Source of the DNA: Cloacibacterium sp. TD35
Lineage (GTDB): Bacteria > Bacteroidota > Bacteroidia > Flavobacteriales > Weeksellaceae
Reading direction: 5' to 3'
Length of the DNA stretch: 64,000 bases
NCBI RefSeq assembly: GCF_028864635.1
Contig: NZ_CP104850.1
Location: 812,001-876,000 of the forward strand
Part shown: positions 43,076 through 52,186 of the stretch, in pieces
Numbering within the stretch: position 1 is the stretch's first letter
How the letters are laid out: each line of letters begins with the position of its first letter
The notes under the pieces: generated by a model
The model's database searches: none
The model's input: the letters and a program-made list of their open reading frames with translations, nothing else
Told to the model about the DNA's origin: nothing
Translations under genes and position numbers: made by a program

Positions 43076-45055
43076 ATGAAAGAAAAAAGTAGTTTCAACT
43101 GGTTTTATCTGGTGGTTTTTGCAGTATTAGCTATCACCATTTATCCGTTGCTCAATCTTGATCCGCCTCAGTCTATAAATGAGAACGGATTTTTCACTTT
43201 GCTGAAAGAAAACAAGGTAGAAAAAGTAATTGTGTACACAGATACGCCTAGAGCAGATGTGTTTCTTACCAAAGAAGCTAGAGCTGCAATGGTGAAAAAT
43301 GCTAAAAAAGACACTCAGAATCTTTTGCCAGCAATGCAAGAGCAAAAACCAGATTTTGATTTCAATTACGGAAATTTACAATACTTCCAAGAGAAATTTG
43401 ACAATTTGAAAAAAGAAAATCCTCAGGTTAAAACGCAATATGATTTTAAAACTGCAGGTTCTCCTTTTCAAGATATTTTAATCCAAGCTTTAATTTGGTT
43501 TGGAATTATGGCAGTTATTTATTACTTCCTTTTCAGAAAAATGGGAAGCGGAGGCGGACCTGGTGGTCAAATCTTCAGCATCGGTAAATCTAGAGCTAAA
43601 CTTTTTGACGAAAATGAAAAAGTTCAAGTAACCTTTAAAGATGTAGCAGGTCTAGAAGGCGCTAAAGAAGAAGTCCAAGAAGTAGTAGATTTCTTGAAAA
43701 ATTCAGAAAAATATACAAAATTAGGAGGTAAAATCCCGAAAGGTGTTCTTTTGGTAGGTCCTCCAGGAACGGGTAAAACCTTATTGGCAAAAGCAGTTGC
43801 TGGTGAAGCCAAAGTTCCTTTCTTCTCGCTTTCTGGTTCAGATTTCGTAGAAATGTTTGTAGGAGTTGGTGCTTCTAGAGTACGAGATTTGTTTGCACAA
43901 GCTAAAGCAAAATCTCCAGCCATTATTTTCATTGACGAGATTGATGCGATTGGTAGAGCTAGAGGAAGAGGCGGATTACAAGGTGGAAATGACGAGAGAG
44001 AAAACACGCTGAACCAATTGCTTACGGAAATGGACGGTTTCGGTACAGATACCAATGTAATTGTAATGGCGGCAACCAACAGAGCTGACATTTTAGATAA
44101 AGCATTGATGAGAGCAGGACGTTTCGACCGTTCTATCTATGTAGATTTACCAGAAATGCACGAAAGAAGAGAAATTTTTGATGTGCATTTAGCTAAAATT
44201 AAATTAGCTCCAGATATTGATAGAGATTTCTTAGCAAAACAAACTCCAGGATTTTCGGGAGCAGATATTGCGAATGTTTGTAACGAAGCAGCGCTTATTG
44301 CAGCAAGAAACAATCATGAATTTGTTACCAAGCAAGATTTCTTAGATGCTGTAGATAGAATTATCGGTGGTTTAGAAAAGAAAAACAAAGCGATTAAGCC
44401 ATCAGAAAAGAAAAGAGTGGCTTTCCACGAAGCGGGACACGCTACGATTTCTTGGCTAGTAGAACACGCAGCGCCTTTGTTAAAAGTAACAATTGTTCCA
44501 AGAGGAAGAAGTTTAGGTGCAGCTTGGTATTTACCAGAAGAACGTTCATTAACCACTACAGAACAAATGCTAGACGAAATGTGTGCTACCCTAGGTGGTA
44601 GAGCTGCAGAACAAGTAGCGTTTGGAAATATTTCTACAGGTGCGCTTTCGGATTTAGAAAGAGTTACTAAACAGGCTCAAGCAATGGTTACGATTTATGG
44701 TTTGAGCGAAAACATAGGTAATATTTCCTACTATGACAGTTCTGGTCAGTCAGAATATAGTTTTGGTAAGCCTTATTCAGAAGAAACGGCTAAGAAAATA
44801 GATGCAGAGATTAAAGATATTATCGAAAATCAGTATCAAAGAGCGGTAACCATTCTTCATGAGAATAGAGATAAGTTAGATGCTCTTGCTCAAAAGCTTT
44901 TAGACAAAGAAGTAATCTTCAGAGAAGACTTAGAAGAGATTTTTGGCAAAAGAGCTTGGGATCCTGAATTAACAGAGCGTCCAGTCACTGAAGCGGTAGT
45001 AGAAAATACTCCAGAAAACACTTCTAGTGAAGAGTCGCAAGAGTCTCAAAATTAA
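43076..45055 (+). CDS. ftsH: ATP-dependent zinc metalloprotease FtsH
   Basis: A 659-residue membrane AAA+ protease. TM1 lies at about residues 9-26 and TM2 near 138-156, framing a periplasmic domain. The ATPase has GPPGTGKT (228-235), [13 protein letters not shown] (Walker B) and the second region of homology [20 protein letters not shown]. The protease has the zinc motif HEAGH (H451, E452, H455). A Ser/Glu-rich tail ends the protein. It degrades membrane and cytosolic substrates. A terminator follows at 45078-45109, separating it from the LUD-cdsA-psd run. Confidence 0.97.
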   Translation: MKEKSSFNWFYLVVFAVLAITIYPLLNLDPPQSINENGFFTLLKENKVEKVIVYTDTPRADVFLTKEARAAMVKNAKKDTQNLLPAMQEQKPDFDFNYGNLQYFQEKFDNLKKENPQVKTQYDFKTAGSPFQDILIQALIWFGIMAVIYYFLFRKMGSGGGPGGQIFSIGKSRAKLFDENEKVQVTFKDVAGLEGAKEEVQEVVDFLKNSEKYTKLGGKIPKGVLLVGPPGTGKTLLAKAVAGEAKVPFFSLSGSDFVEMFVGVGASRVRDLFAQAKAKSPAIIFIDEIDAIGRARGRGGLQGGNDERENTLNQLLTEMDGFGTDTNVIVMAATNRADILDKALMRAGRFDRSIYVDLPEMHERREIFDVHLAKIKLAPDIDRDFLAKQTPGFSGADIANVCNEAALIAARNNHEFVTKQDFLDAVDRIIGGLEKKNKAIKPSEKKRVAFHEAGHATISWLVEHAAPLLKVTIVPRGRSLGAAWYLPEERSLTTTEQMLDEMCATLGGRAAEQVAFGNISTGALSDLERVTKQAQAMVTIYGLSENIGNISYYDSSGQSEYSFGKPYSEETAKKIDAEIKDIIENQYQRAVTILHENRDKLDALAQKLLDKEVIFREDLEEIFGKRAWDPELTERPVTEAVVENTPENTSSEESQESQN

Positions 45056-45077
45056 GTTTTTACATTCATTTATATAG

Positions 45078-45109
45078 AAGTTCCTAATATTTTTATTAGG
45101 AACTTTTTT
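45078..45109 (+). terminator. Rho-independent terminator after ftsH
   Basis: A 12-bp stem AAGTTCCTAATA/TATTAGGAACTT with loop TTTT and a T-tail, 23 bases after the ftsH stop codon. Confidence 0.88.
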
Positions 45110-45150
45110 ATTTATATCTTTGATATATAGTTAGTTTCTAAATTATTTTA

Positions 45151-45158
45151 TATTTTTG
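45151..45158 (+). promoter_or_regulatory. Candidate -7 element TATTTTTG for the LUD-cdsA-psd unit
   Basis: Matches TAnnTTTG, 31 bases before the TTG start at 45190. A second match, TATCTTTG at 45115-45122, lies further upstream. No clear -33 TTG was seen for either. Confidence 0.45.
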
Positions 45159-45189
45159 TTGTTGGCTAAGTTTAAAAATCTGAAGAAAA

Positions 45190-45771
45190 TTGAGTTTATT
45201 TAAGAAAATTGTAAGTAAAATTCTTAATCAAGAGGAGCAGCAAGATGACACCAATGTTACCAAATTGGCAGATCAACTTAAAAATGCTGATCTTGATTAT
45301 AAATTTGCGCAATTATTTACGGCTTCAGGTGGTTTTTTTAACTATTGCGGAGACGAAGCAGAAGCATTACAAGTCTTAAATCAGATTATCAAAATCGAGG
45401 GGATTAAGAATGTTTTTTGTTGTGATGATGACTTACAGAATTTTTTAAACGTTACCAAAACCAATTTCACCAAAAATTTAGATATTAATAATGATGCCGC
45501 TTTTATTACCTGCGAATTTTTAATCGCTTATGACGGCAGAATTATGCTTTCTTACAATAATATTTTGCACTATCATTCTTCTAGATTACCTGGTAAAATT
45601 ATTATCATGGGAACCGTTTCTCAGATTGTAAGAGACTTAAATGAAGCCATGATGAAAATTAAGAGAAGAGGGAACGTAAGGAATCTTACTTCCATCAGCG
45701 GAAGCCAATCTAAGTTAGATGCTCCTACTCAAGATCAAACTAAACTTTTCTTAATTTTACTTGAAGACTAA
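45190..45771 (+). CDS. LUD-domain protein (LutB/LutC-like fold), TTG start
   Basis: A 193-residue soluble protein. Segments LFTASGGFFNYCGDEAEALQ, DAAFITCEFLIAYDGRIMLS and RLPGKIIIMGTVSQIVRDL fit the LUD family (LutC/YkgG fold). In lactate-utilisation operons such proteins accompany Fe-S oxidases, but none is present here. The position between ftsH and cdsA is typical of flavobacteria, and the role is unknown. The start must be a TTG: there is no in-frame ATG before the conserved MSLFKKIVSKIL-type opening. It is 26 bases upstream of cdsA. Confidence 0.8.
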   Translation: MSLFKKIVSKILNQEEQQDDTNVTKLADQLKNADLDYKFAQLFTASGGFFNYCGDEAEALQVLNQIIKIEGIKNVFCCDDDLQNFLNVTKTNFTKNLDINNDAAFITCEFLIAYDGRIMLSYNNILHYHSSRLPGKIIIMGTVSQIVRDLNEAMMKIKRRGNVRNLTSISGSQSKLDAPTQDQTKLFLILLED

Positions 45772-45797
45772 TTCTTTCTATTTTTAAATTTCACAAA

Positions 45798-46670
45798 TTG
45801 GATAAAAATCTCATTCAGCGAGTTGGCTCTGGTCTCATCTACGGATTACTTACTTTTCTGTGTACTACAGAATACGGAGCAATACTTATCAATAAAATTT
45901 CGCCAGATTTAGTAAAACCTCATCAGCTTTTTTATGGATTAATCACATTTTTCTTAGTTGTAGGAGCTTATGAAGGCGTGAGAATTATGAAATTTCAAGG
46001 GAACTTGTATCAATGGTTGGTTTTGCCTTTAGTCGCATTGGTTTATTATAAATTTACGACTAGATTCTTTGGTTTTGGATTTTATTACACCTTTGATTTA
46101 TCTGAAATTTTAGCACTTTCATTAATCGTAATTGCTGCTATTACCTTATTTAAATTCCCTCAAGAATTATATCAAGACGAAGGTAAGCTCATTTTCATCG
46201 TTATTTATACGGTTTTACCATTTGGTTTCGCATTAGGTTTGCCAAAATATTTCTTAAACGATAATGCTTTCACTTGGGAAGTTTTTCTTCTTTTTGTTTT
46301 GATATGGAGTAGCGATTCATTTGCTTATTTTACCGGAAGAATGTTCGGAAAACATAAAATGGCCCCGAAAATTTCACCAAAAAAAACTTGGGAAGGCTTT
46401 GCAGGAGGCGTTTTCTTTACCCTAATTTTAGGATATTTCATCGAGCAAAAATTTCCAGATTTACGTGGAAATTGGATTGTAGTAGGATTATTGGTCTCTA
46501 TTTTTGCTCCACTTGGTGATTTGGTAGAAAGTCAACTGAAAAGAACATTCGGTGTAAAAGACAGCGGAAATATCATTCCTGGACATGGTGGCGTGCTTGA
46601 TAGATTAGACAGTTTTATAATCGCAGCACCTGTTGTATATTTGTACTTTATTCTAGAAAACATATTCTAA
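45798..46670 (+). CDS. cdsA: Phosphatidate cytidylyltransferase, TTG start
   Basis: A 290-residue polytopic membrane enzyme making CDP-diacylglycerol from phosphatidate and CTP. The C-terminal signature is intact: SDSFAYFTGRMFGKHKMAP, ISPKKTWEGFAGGVFFTL and PLGDLVESQLKRTFGVKDSG, then IIPGHGGVLDRLDSF. The opening residues DKNLIQRVGSGLIYGLLTF are typical of CdsA and follow a TTG codon; the first ATG would delete several helices, so TTG is used. It is followed by psd (25 bases). Confidence 0.93.
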   Translation: MDKNLIQRVGSGLIYGLLTFLCTTEYGAILINKISPDLVKPHQLFYGLITFFLVVGAYEGVRIMKFQGNLYQWLVLPLVALVYYKFTTRFFGFGFYYTFDLSEILALSLIVIAAITLFKFPQELYQDEGKLIFIVIYTVLPFGFALGLPKYFLNDNAFTWEVFLLFVLIWSSDSFAYFTGRMFGKHKMAPKISPKKTWEGFAGGVFFTLILGYFIEQKFPDLRGNWIVVGLLVSIFAPLGDLVESQLKRTFGVKDSGNIIPGHGGVLDRLDSFIIAAPVVYLYFILENIF

Positions 46671-46695
46671 AAACATAACTTATTAACTCATAAAA

Positions 46696-47349
46696 ATGAA
46701 ACTACATAAAGAAAGTAAAGGAACCATTTTAGTTGCTACCATTGCAGTAGCTGTATTAGGTTTTTTAGCAGTATATTTTCTAGAAATTTGGTCATTAATC
46801 ATCCTTATTCCATTGTTAATTTTATATGGATTGGTTTTTTGGTTCTTCAGAGTTCCCAATAGAGATATTGTAGACCATAAAGAAAACGTAATTGCACCAG
46901 TAGACGGAAAAGTGGTGATGATAAAGGAAGTTTTCGAAGATGAATTTTTAAAGGAAAAAGCCATTCAGGTTTCTATTTTTATGTCTCCGCTGAATGTTCA
47001 TATTTGTAGATATCCAGTTTCTGGGAAAGTGATTTATAAGAAATATCACCCAGGGAAATATTTAGTAGCTTGGCACGAAAAATCTTCTACCGAAAACGAG
47101 AGAACTACTGTAGCTGTAGAAAGTTTAACCAATCATAAAGTGGTTTTTCGCCAGATTGCGGGTTATGTAGCAAGAAGAATTGTTTTCTATTGTAATGAAG
47201 GCGATACTTCTAAGGCTGGTCACGAATTTGGATTCATTAAATTCGGTTCTAGAATGGATGTTTTCTTACCTCTTGACACCGAAATTACTTGTAAAATTGG
47301 GGATAAAACCAAAGGCGGAATAGATGTGATTGCTAAGATGAAAGAGTAA
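46696..47349 (+). CDS. psd: Phosphatidylserine decarboxylase (short, psd-related proenzyme)
   Basis: A 217-residue proenzyme with two N-terminal transmembrane segments (about residues 11-50). The decarboxylase part has FRVPNRDIV, VIAPVDGKVVMI, the FMSPLNVHICRYPVSG segment and the cleavage site KFGSRMDVFLP, where Ser after Gly becomes the pyruvoyl group. It converts phosphatidylserine to phosphatidylethanolamine. With cdsA upstream it forms the phospholipid unit; pssA is not in the window. A terminator follows. Confidence 0.92.
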   Translation: MKLHKESKGTILVATIAVAVLGFLAVYFLEIWSLIILIPLLILYGLVFWFFRVPNRDIVDHKENVIAPVDGKVVMIKEVFEDEFLKEKAIQVSIFMSPLNVHICRYPVSGKVIYKKYHPGKYLVAWHEKSSTENERTTVAVESLTNHKVVFRQIAGYVARRIVFYCNEGDTSKAGHEFGFIKFGSRMDVFLPLDTEITCKIGDKTKGGIDVIAKMKE

Positions 47350-47377
47350 TCTTTCACTTTATATGAATAAAAATTAA

Positions 47378-47411
47378 AAACCCGCAAAGATTATATAGTC
47401 TTTGCGGGTTT
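47378..47411. terminator. Bidirectional terminator after psd
   Basis: A 13-bp perfect stem AAACCCGCAAAGA/TCTTTGCGGGTTT with loop TTATATAG. It also serves the convergent small membrane gene, whose stop lies at 47410-47412. Confidence 0.87.
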
Positions 47412-47718
47412 ATTTTAAACTTTTTAGTTCTCTTTCAATATCATATTTATTTCTCTTCATTTGGTCATATTCTTTGTATATCAAATATGGCATAAAAATG
47501 AGAATCATAATTCCAAATAGCATTACTGCATTCCAATATCCTATTCCTGTTGCAAAATTAACTGATTTTTTCGTGGGAAAAAATGGTAATATAAAAGGGC
47601 AAATTATTGAAACAAAAATAGCCCAAATGATTTTTAATTTCTTTTTTGAATTTTCCTTTAATTTTTTTTCAAGAAAACTTTTTCTTTCGTCATTCTTTTG
47701 AGAAGTCATTTTACCCAA
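47410..47718 (-). CDS. Small membrane protein with charged N-terminus, unknown
   Basis: About 102 residues. The first 30 are rich in Lys/Glu (KKLKENSKKKLK), followed by two transmembrane segments (KIIWAIFVSIICPFILPFF and YWNAVMLFGIMILIFMPYL). I do not recognise a family. Its start overlaps the end of the ABC exporter gene by 8 bases, or sits 1 base past it if the in-frame ATG at 47709 is used. Overlap and shared direction make it part of the exporter transcript. Not certain as a gene, but plausible. Confidence 0.55.
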   Translation of the reverse strand: MGKMTSQKNDERKSFLEKKLKENSKKKLKIIWAIFVSIICPFILPFFPTKKSVNFATGIGYWNAVMLFGIMILIFMPYLIYKEYDQMKRNKYDIERELKSLK

Positions 47719-49543
47719 AATTCTGTAATTCTACTAGCTTTTTATAAACATTATTATTGGTAATCAACTCGTCATGAGTACCTTGTTCTACGATGTTTCC
47801 GCGTTCCATTACTACAATGTGATCTGCTTTTTGAATCGTCGAAAGTCTGTGTGCAATTACGATAGAAGTTCGGTTTTCCATCATGTGATCTAGAGCGTCT
47901 TGAACCAAACGTTCAGATTCTGTATCGAGTGCAGAAGTTGCTTCGTCGAGAATCATAATTGGCGGATTTTTAAGTACTGCTCTTGCAATAGAAATCCTTT
48001 GTTTTTGTCCACCAGAAAGCTTGTTCCCGTCATCGCCAATATTGGTTTGGTATTTTTCTGGTAAGTTTTCTATGAATTGATGAGCATTGGCAATCTTTGC
48101 AGCTTGAATCACTTCTTCTTCCGATGCTTCAGTTTTTCCCATCCAAATGTTATTATAAACACTGTCATTAAACAATACCGATTCTTGAGTAACCATTCCT
48201 AGAAGTTTACGGTATTCAGTTAAATTTAAGTCTTTAATATTGATGCCATCAATTAAAATTTCTCCATCTGTTACATCATAAAATCTGGCTAAAAGATTCG
48301 CAATCGTGGTTTTTCCGCTTCCTGATTGTCCTACCAAAGCCACTGTTTTTCCTCTCGGAATGGTCAAATTGAAATTCTTAAGAATTTGATTGTCTTTGTC
48401 ATAATAGAAAGAAATATTTTTGAATTCTATTTGATGATTGAGGTTTTTGATTGAAATAGGATTGGCAATTTCTTCTACCTTTAAATCGTAATCTAAAACT
48501 TCCAGAACTCTTTGCACTGCGGGAATTCCTCCTTGCATGTTAGAAATAGCGGCAGATAATCTTTTGGCAGGTTCTAGAATTTGGAAAAAGATAGCGATGA
48601 ATCCTATGAAAGTTACCGCATCCATAGTTTGTTTTTCTAGAATTTGGATTCCTGCAAACCAAGTAATTAACAAAATGGTTACCGAACCTAGAAATTCTGA
48701 ACTTGGAGAAGCTAATTCTCTTCTTCGGCTCATGGCAATTGCATGATTTTTCCAGTTTTGCGTGGTTTTTTCAAAACGAGTATTCAGAATGATATCAGCA
48801 TTGAAAATTTTAATGATTTTTGATGATTTCAAGGTTTCATCTACGATAGAAAAAAGATTTCCGAGTTCTTCTTGTGCTTTTTTAGACTTTCTTTTCAGGC
48901 TTTTTCCTACCCAAGAAATAATTCCGCCCATTACAGGGAAAACCAATAGAGAGAACAAGGTTAGACTTGGTGATAACGCAAATAGCGTAATTATAGAAGC
49001 CGTAATCATAAAAGGCGCATTAATTACGTCTACCAAACTTCCCATAATAGAATTTTCTATACTCCCGATGTCGTTTGAAATTCTACTCATCATGTCTCCT
49101 TTTCTCTGTTCTGTGAAGAAAGAAACGGGTAATTTTAGAAATTTTTGATAGACTTTGCTTCTTAAGTCTTTGGTAATGCCTACTCTGTAGTTCACTAGCA
49201 TGAATGAACCAAAATATCTAGAAATATTTCTAAACAAGAATGAAGTTGCGGTGATAATACACAGCGCTGCCAAAACTTTTATGGCACCATATTCTGCGAT
49301 GCTTTCTTGGATGTTGTAAAAAGCAGAAGTTTTGATGTAAGAAAAATATTCTGAAAACTTTCCGCTGTAAACAGGTTTGGTTATTTTTTCTTGGTCTACA
49401 TTGAAAATCATTTGTAGCACAGGAAGCATGACCAAAACGGAAAAAATCTGAAAAACGGAATACAAAAGATTGAAAAATATACTTAAAAAAAGATATTTCT
49501 GATGAGGTTTTGCAAAAGCAAGTATTCTTTTTAGTGGACTCAT
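47711..49543 (-). CDS. ABC exporter with fused permease and ATPase, MsbA-like
   Basis: A 610-residue half-transporter. Six transmembrane helices lie in residues 1-320, followed by the nucleotide-binding domain. It carries Walker A GQSGSGKTT (about residue 390), LSGGQKQRISIARAVL (signature), ILDEATSALD (Walker B) and the switch His in SIVIAHRLSTI. The protein dimerises to flip lipid or drug substrates; MsbA-type function for lipid A is likely but not proven by sequence. A candidate promoter TAATTTTG (complement of 49563-49570) lies 20 bases upstream of the ATG. Confidence 0.9.
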   Translation of the reverse strand: MSPLKRILAFAKPHQKYLFLSIFFNLLYSVFQIFSVLVMLPVLQMIFNVDQEKITKPVYSGKFSEYFSYIKTSAFYNIQESIAEYGAIKVLAALCIITATSFLFRNISRYFGSFMLVNYRVGITKDLRSKVYQKFLKLPVSFFTEQRKGDMMSRISNDIGSIENSIMGSLVDVINAPFMITASIITLFALSPSLTLFSLLVFPVMGGIISWVGKSLKRKSKKAQEELGNLFSIVDETLKSSKIIKIFNADIILNTRFEKTTQNWKNHAIAMSRRRELASPSSEFLGSVTILLITWFAGIQILEKQTMDAVTFIGFIAIFFQILEPAKRLSAAISNMQGGIPAVQRVLEVLDYDLKVEEIANPISIKNLNHQIEFKNISFYYDKDNQILKNFNLTIPRGKTVALVGQSGSGKTTIANLLARFYDVTDGEILIDGINIKDLNLTEYRKLLGMVTQESVLFNDSVYNNIWMGKTEASEEEVIQAAKIANAHQFIENLPEKYQTNIGDDGNKLSGGQKQRISIARAVLKNPPIMILDEATSALDTESERLVQDALDHMMENRTSIVIAHRLSTIQKADHIVVMERGNIVEQGTHDELITNNNVYKKLVELQNFG

Positions 49544-49562
49544 TTATATTTAAAATAAAGTG

Positions 49563-49570
49563 CAAAATTA
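49563..49570 (-). promoter_or_regulatory. Candidate -7 element TAATTTTG for the ABC exporter
   Basis: Complement of CAAAATTA. It matches TAnnTTTG, 20 bases upstream of the start codon at 49543. No TTG at the right spacing was seen. Confidence 0.4.
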
Positions 49571-49625
49571 CACTTTTTTAATTTGAAAATTTGAAAATGA
49601 AAGAATTTGAGGGAGGAAATAAAAA

Positions 49626-49653
49626 AAAACAGCTTCGTTTCCGAAACTGTTTT
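49626..49653 (-). terminator. Rho-independent terminator after the DUF4293 gene
   Basis: A 12-bp stem with one mismatch (AAAACAGCTTCG / CGAAACTGTTTT) and loop TTTC. On the minus strand a run of at least nine T follows. It lies 27 bases after the DUF4293 stop codon. Confidence 0.75.
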
Positions 49654-49679
49654 CACTCAAAATAAATCGTTGGTAAGAT

Positions 49680-50069
49680 TTATCGAATTCTGTCTACAGA
49701 TTTTACGAGTTTCTCATCTTTCTTAATATTCATGTTTGCCATAAACAAACCAAACAAAGAAATCAGAGGGAATGCTAACTCAATACCTTTCTCAGGAAAA
49801 TCTATTCCTCCAGATAAATTTAGTAGCCAATAAATCAATAAACCAGTCAACAAAGCGTTTATGAAAATGTTGATATTATTCAACAGAATCTGTCTCATTC
49901 TCTTTTTGTAACTGAAAATAGATATTAAAGCCAATAAAAATGATACTAAACTTAGGGTAGCAATAACATAAATACTGCCAAAAAGCGCTACATCTAGACC
50001 TGTAAAATGCAGTGCAACTTGCGCCAATACTACAATCAGTAAAAATATAGTTTGTATTCTCTGTATCAT
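49680..50069 (-). CDS. DUF4293 membrane protein
   Basis: About 129 residues from MIQRIQTIFLLIVVLAQVAL, which is the DUF4293 opening. Four transmembrane helices fill the sequence. I use the ATG at 50069: an in-frame ATG at 50126 would lie upstream of a promoter box (50077-50084), and the family starts MIQRIQTIFLL. The function is unknown; it is divergent from rho, a pairing I recall from other flavobacterial genomes. Confidence 0.85.
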   Translation of the reverse strand: MIQRIQTIFLLIVVLAQVALHFTGLDVALFGSIYVIATLSLVSFLLALISIFSYKKRMRQILLNNINIFINALLTGLLIYWLLNLSGGIDFPEKGIELAFPLISLFGLFMANMNIKKDEKLVKSVDRIR

Positions 50070-50076
50070 TTCAGTG

Positions 50077-50107
50077 CAAAAATAATTTATTTTTTTGTAT
50101 TTGTCAA
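50077..50107 (-). promoter_or_regulatory. Promoter TTG-N20-TATTTTTG for the DUF4293 gene
   Basis: Minus strand: -33 TTG is the complement of 50105-50107 and -7 TATTTTTG the complement of 50077-50084, with 20 bases between. Only 7 bases separate it from the ATG, so the transcript should be nearly leaderless. It interleaves with the rho promoter. Confidence 0.65.
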
Positions 50108-50123
50108 AAAAAGTGTAGATTTG
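50095..50123 (+). promoter_or_regulatory. Promoter TTG-N18-TAGATTTG for rho
   Basis: TTG at 50095-50097, 18 bases, TAGATTTG at 50116-50123. It leaves a leader of about 85 bases before the rho ATG at 50215, which holds a short hairpin (GAATC/GATTC at 50150-50163). The -33 region overlaps the divergent DUF4293 promoter. Confidence 0.65.
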
Positions 50124-50214
50124 CAAGTAACAAGTTCAGCAAAAAAGAAGAATCGCCTGATTCAACTTTCTTACTTACAATTACTTATATTATTACAACT
50201 TTTTCACATATTTT

Positions 50215-52008
50215 ATGTTTAATATTGAAACGTTAAGGTCTAAGTCCTTATCGGAACTGACCAAAATCTCAAAAGATTTAGGCGTTAAAATTCCCAGAAA
50301 TAGTACTGAAGAAACCATCGTCTTTGCTATTTTAGATTTTCAGGCTTCTAATCCGAAAGTAACAAAGGAATATTTTAACGCTACCGAAAATACTATGGAA
50401 GAAAAAAAAGAATCTCCAAAACCAAAAGCGAAAACTCCTGTAAAAAAGAAAGTAGCGACAAAGCCCGCAGAAAAACCTGCAGAACTCTTTGAAGAAACTA
50501 TTTCCGAAGCAAAGCCTGAAGAAGTAACAGAACCGAAAGTAGAAGCAGCAGAAAAACCTGCGGAAGCAAATACTTCTTCTAAAAAACAAAGGAAAAGAAT
50601 TGCTCCTAAAACAGAAGAAAAAACTACAGAGCCAGAAGTTACTGCAGAAACCACAGAAACTGCAGTAGTCGCAAAAACCGAAGATGCAGAGCCAGAAATT
50701 CCACAGGCTACTTCTAATCAAAATCAACAGAAGCAAAAACAGCATCAACAAAATCAACAAAATCAACAAAAGAATCAAAAAAATAAAAACCGTAATCAAA
50801 ACGGAAATGGTGCTCAAAATCACCAAAATCAAACTCAATCTCACGGAAATCAAGAAAACACCGAAGAAAATCCACCTAAAAAAGATTTTAACTTTGACAA
50901 TATTGTAACAGTAGAAGGTGTTTTAGAAATTTTACCAGACAACTACGGTTTCCTTCGTTCAGCAGACTTTTCTTACATTTCTTCACCAGATGATGTATTT
51001 GTTTCTACACAACAAATCAGAAATTACGGACTTAAAACGGGTGATACCGTAAAAGGAATTGTAAGATTACCTAAAGAAGGCGAAAAATACTTTTCTCTAC
51101 AGAGAGCTTTAGAAGTAAATGGTAGAGATTTAGACTTTATAAAAGACAGAGTAGCGTTTGAATACTTAACGCCGCTTTTTCCGCAAGAAAAATTTAATTT
51201 AGCAGGTAAAAATGCTACGATTTCTACCAGAATTGTAGACCTTTTTGCTCCGATTGGTAAAGGACAACGTGCCATGATTGTTGCACAACCAAAAACGGGT
51301 AAAACCATGCTACTGAAAGAAATTGCGAATTCTATTTCTGCAAACCATCCAGAAGCGTATATGATGATTCTTTTGATTGACGAAAGACCAGAAGAAGTTA
51401 CAGATATGGAGCGTAGTGTAAATGCAGAAGTAATTGCTTCTACATTTGATGAATCAGCCGAAAAACACGTGAAAGTAGCAAATTTGGTTCTTGCAAAAGC
51501 ACAAAGAATGGTAGAATGTGGTCATGATGTGGTGATTCTTCTAGATTCTATCACTAGATTGGCTAGAGCTTACAATACCGTAACGCCTGCTTCAGGGAAG
51601 GTACTTTCTGGTGGAGTAGATGCGAATGCAATGCACAAACCAAAGAGATTTTTCGGGGCTGCCAGAAAAATTGAAAACGGAGGTTCGTTAACCATTATTG
51701 CGACTGCACTTATTGATACAGGTTCTAAGATGGACGAAGTAATTTTCGAAGAATTTAAAGGAACGGGTAATATGGAACTTCAGTTGGATAGAAAAATTTC
51801 TAACAAGCGTATTTTCCCAGCTGTAGATTTAGTGGCTTCTTCTACCAGAAGAGACGACTTATTGCATGATGATGTTACGCAACAAAGAATGTGGATTCTT
51901 AGAAAATATTTAGCAGATATGAATCCTCTTGAAGCAATGGAATTTGTACAAAAACAAATGCAAACCACTAGAAATAATGAAGAGTTCTTAATGTCTATGA
52001 ATAGATAA
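50215..52008 (+). CDS. rho: Transcription termination factor Rho with long disordered insert
   Basis: A 597-residue Rho, about 180 longer than E. coli Rho (419). Residues 1-40 are the Rho N-terminal helical domain. Residues about 45-225 are disordered: first Lys/Glu/Ala/Pro-rich, then Gln/Asn-rich (about 168-220). The cold-shock-like RNA-binding domain follows (about 226-300: [17 protein letters not shown]). The hexameric ATPase has PKTGKT (359-364), the Walker B region [16 protein letters not shown] and the Q/R loops [14 protein letters not shown]. It terminates transcripts genome-wide. The insert is typical of Bacteroidota Rho. Confidence 0.96.
   Translation: MFNIETLRSKSLSELTKISKDLGVKIPRNSTEETIVFAILDFQASNPKVTKEYFNATENTMEEKKESPKPKAKTPVKKKVATKPAEKPAELFEETISEAKPEEVTEPKVEAAEKPAEANTSSKKQRKRIAPKTEEKTTEPEVTAETTETAVVAKTEDAEPEIPQATSNQNQQKQKQHQQNQQNQQKNQKNKNRNQNGNGAQNHQNQTQSHGNQENTEENPPKKDFNFDNIVTVEGVLEILPDNYGFLRSADFSYISSPDDVFVSTQQIRNYGLKTGDTVKGIVRLPKEGEKYFSLQRALEVNGRDLDFIKDRVAFEYLTPLFPQEKFNLAGKNATISTRIVDLFAPIGKGQRAMIVAQPKTGKTMLLKEIANSISANHPEAYMMILLIDERPEEVTDMERSVNAEVIASTFDESAEKHVKVANLVLAKAQRMVECGHDVVILLDSITRLARAYNTVTPASGKVLSGGVDANAMHKPKRFFGAARKIENGGSLTIIATALIDTGSKMDEVIFEEFKGTGNMELQLDRKISNKRIFPAVDLVASSTRRDDLLHDDVTQQRMWILRKYLADMNPLEAMEFVQKQMQTTRNNEEFLMSMNR
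50716..50877 (+). other. Q/N-rich low-complexity segment within rho
   Basis: About residues 168-221 of Rho are mainly Gln, Asn, His and Lys, with groups such as [14 protein letters not shown]. The reading frame stays open on both sides, so it is a true insert and not a frameshift. Its composition is prion-like. Confidence 0.85.
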
Positions 52009-52154
52009 AAGACTTTCAATATAAAATTTAGATAAAAAGTAAGAACACGCAAAATGCGTGTTCTTTTTTTGTGAGGAAGGTAATATTTGGTTTCATCTAT
52101 ATTAAGTATAAAATTTTTAAAAAAAATTATAAATGAAAGTACGATGAGAATTTT

Positions 52155-52162
52155 TATCTTTG
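52155..52162 (+). promoter_or_regulatory. Candidate -7 element TATCTTTG for sodA
   Basis: Matches TAnnTTTG and lies 24 bases before the ATG at 52187. It shows that the in-frame TTG at 52160 is promoter sequence. Confidence 0.55.
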
Positions 52163-52186
52163 GACAAATTTAAAAACATAAACATT

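Noticed and set aside
49577-49597. Tandem AATTTGAAA repeat upstream of the ABC exporter gene
   Set aside because: Only about two copies in A/T-rich spacer; too short to call a repeat locus.
50332-50853. Long open frame on the minus strand rich in Phe, Cys and Leu, opposite rho
   Set aside because: It is the antisense shadow of the Lys/Glu/Gln-rich insert of Rho: A-rich codons give open Phe/Leu frames on the other strand. No promoter or family match.
50716-50880. Possible frameshift or tandem-repeat collapse in rho
   Set aside because: The frame remains open and conserved Rho domains follow in the same frame; Q/N-rich inserts are expected in Bacteroidota Rho.
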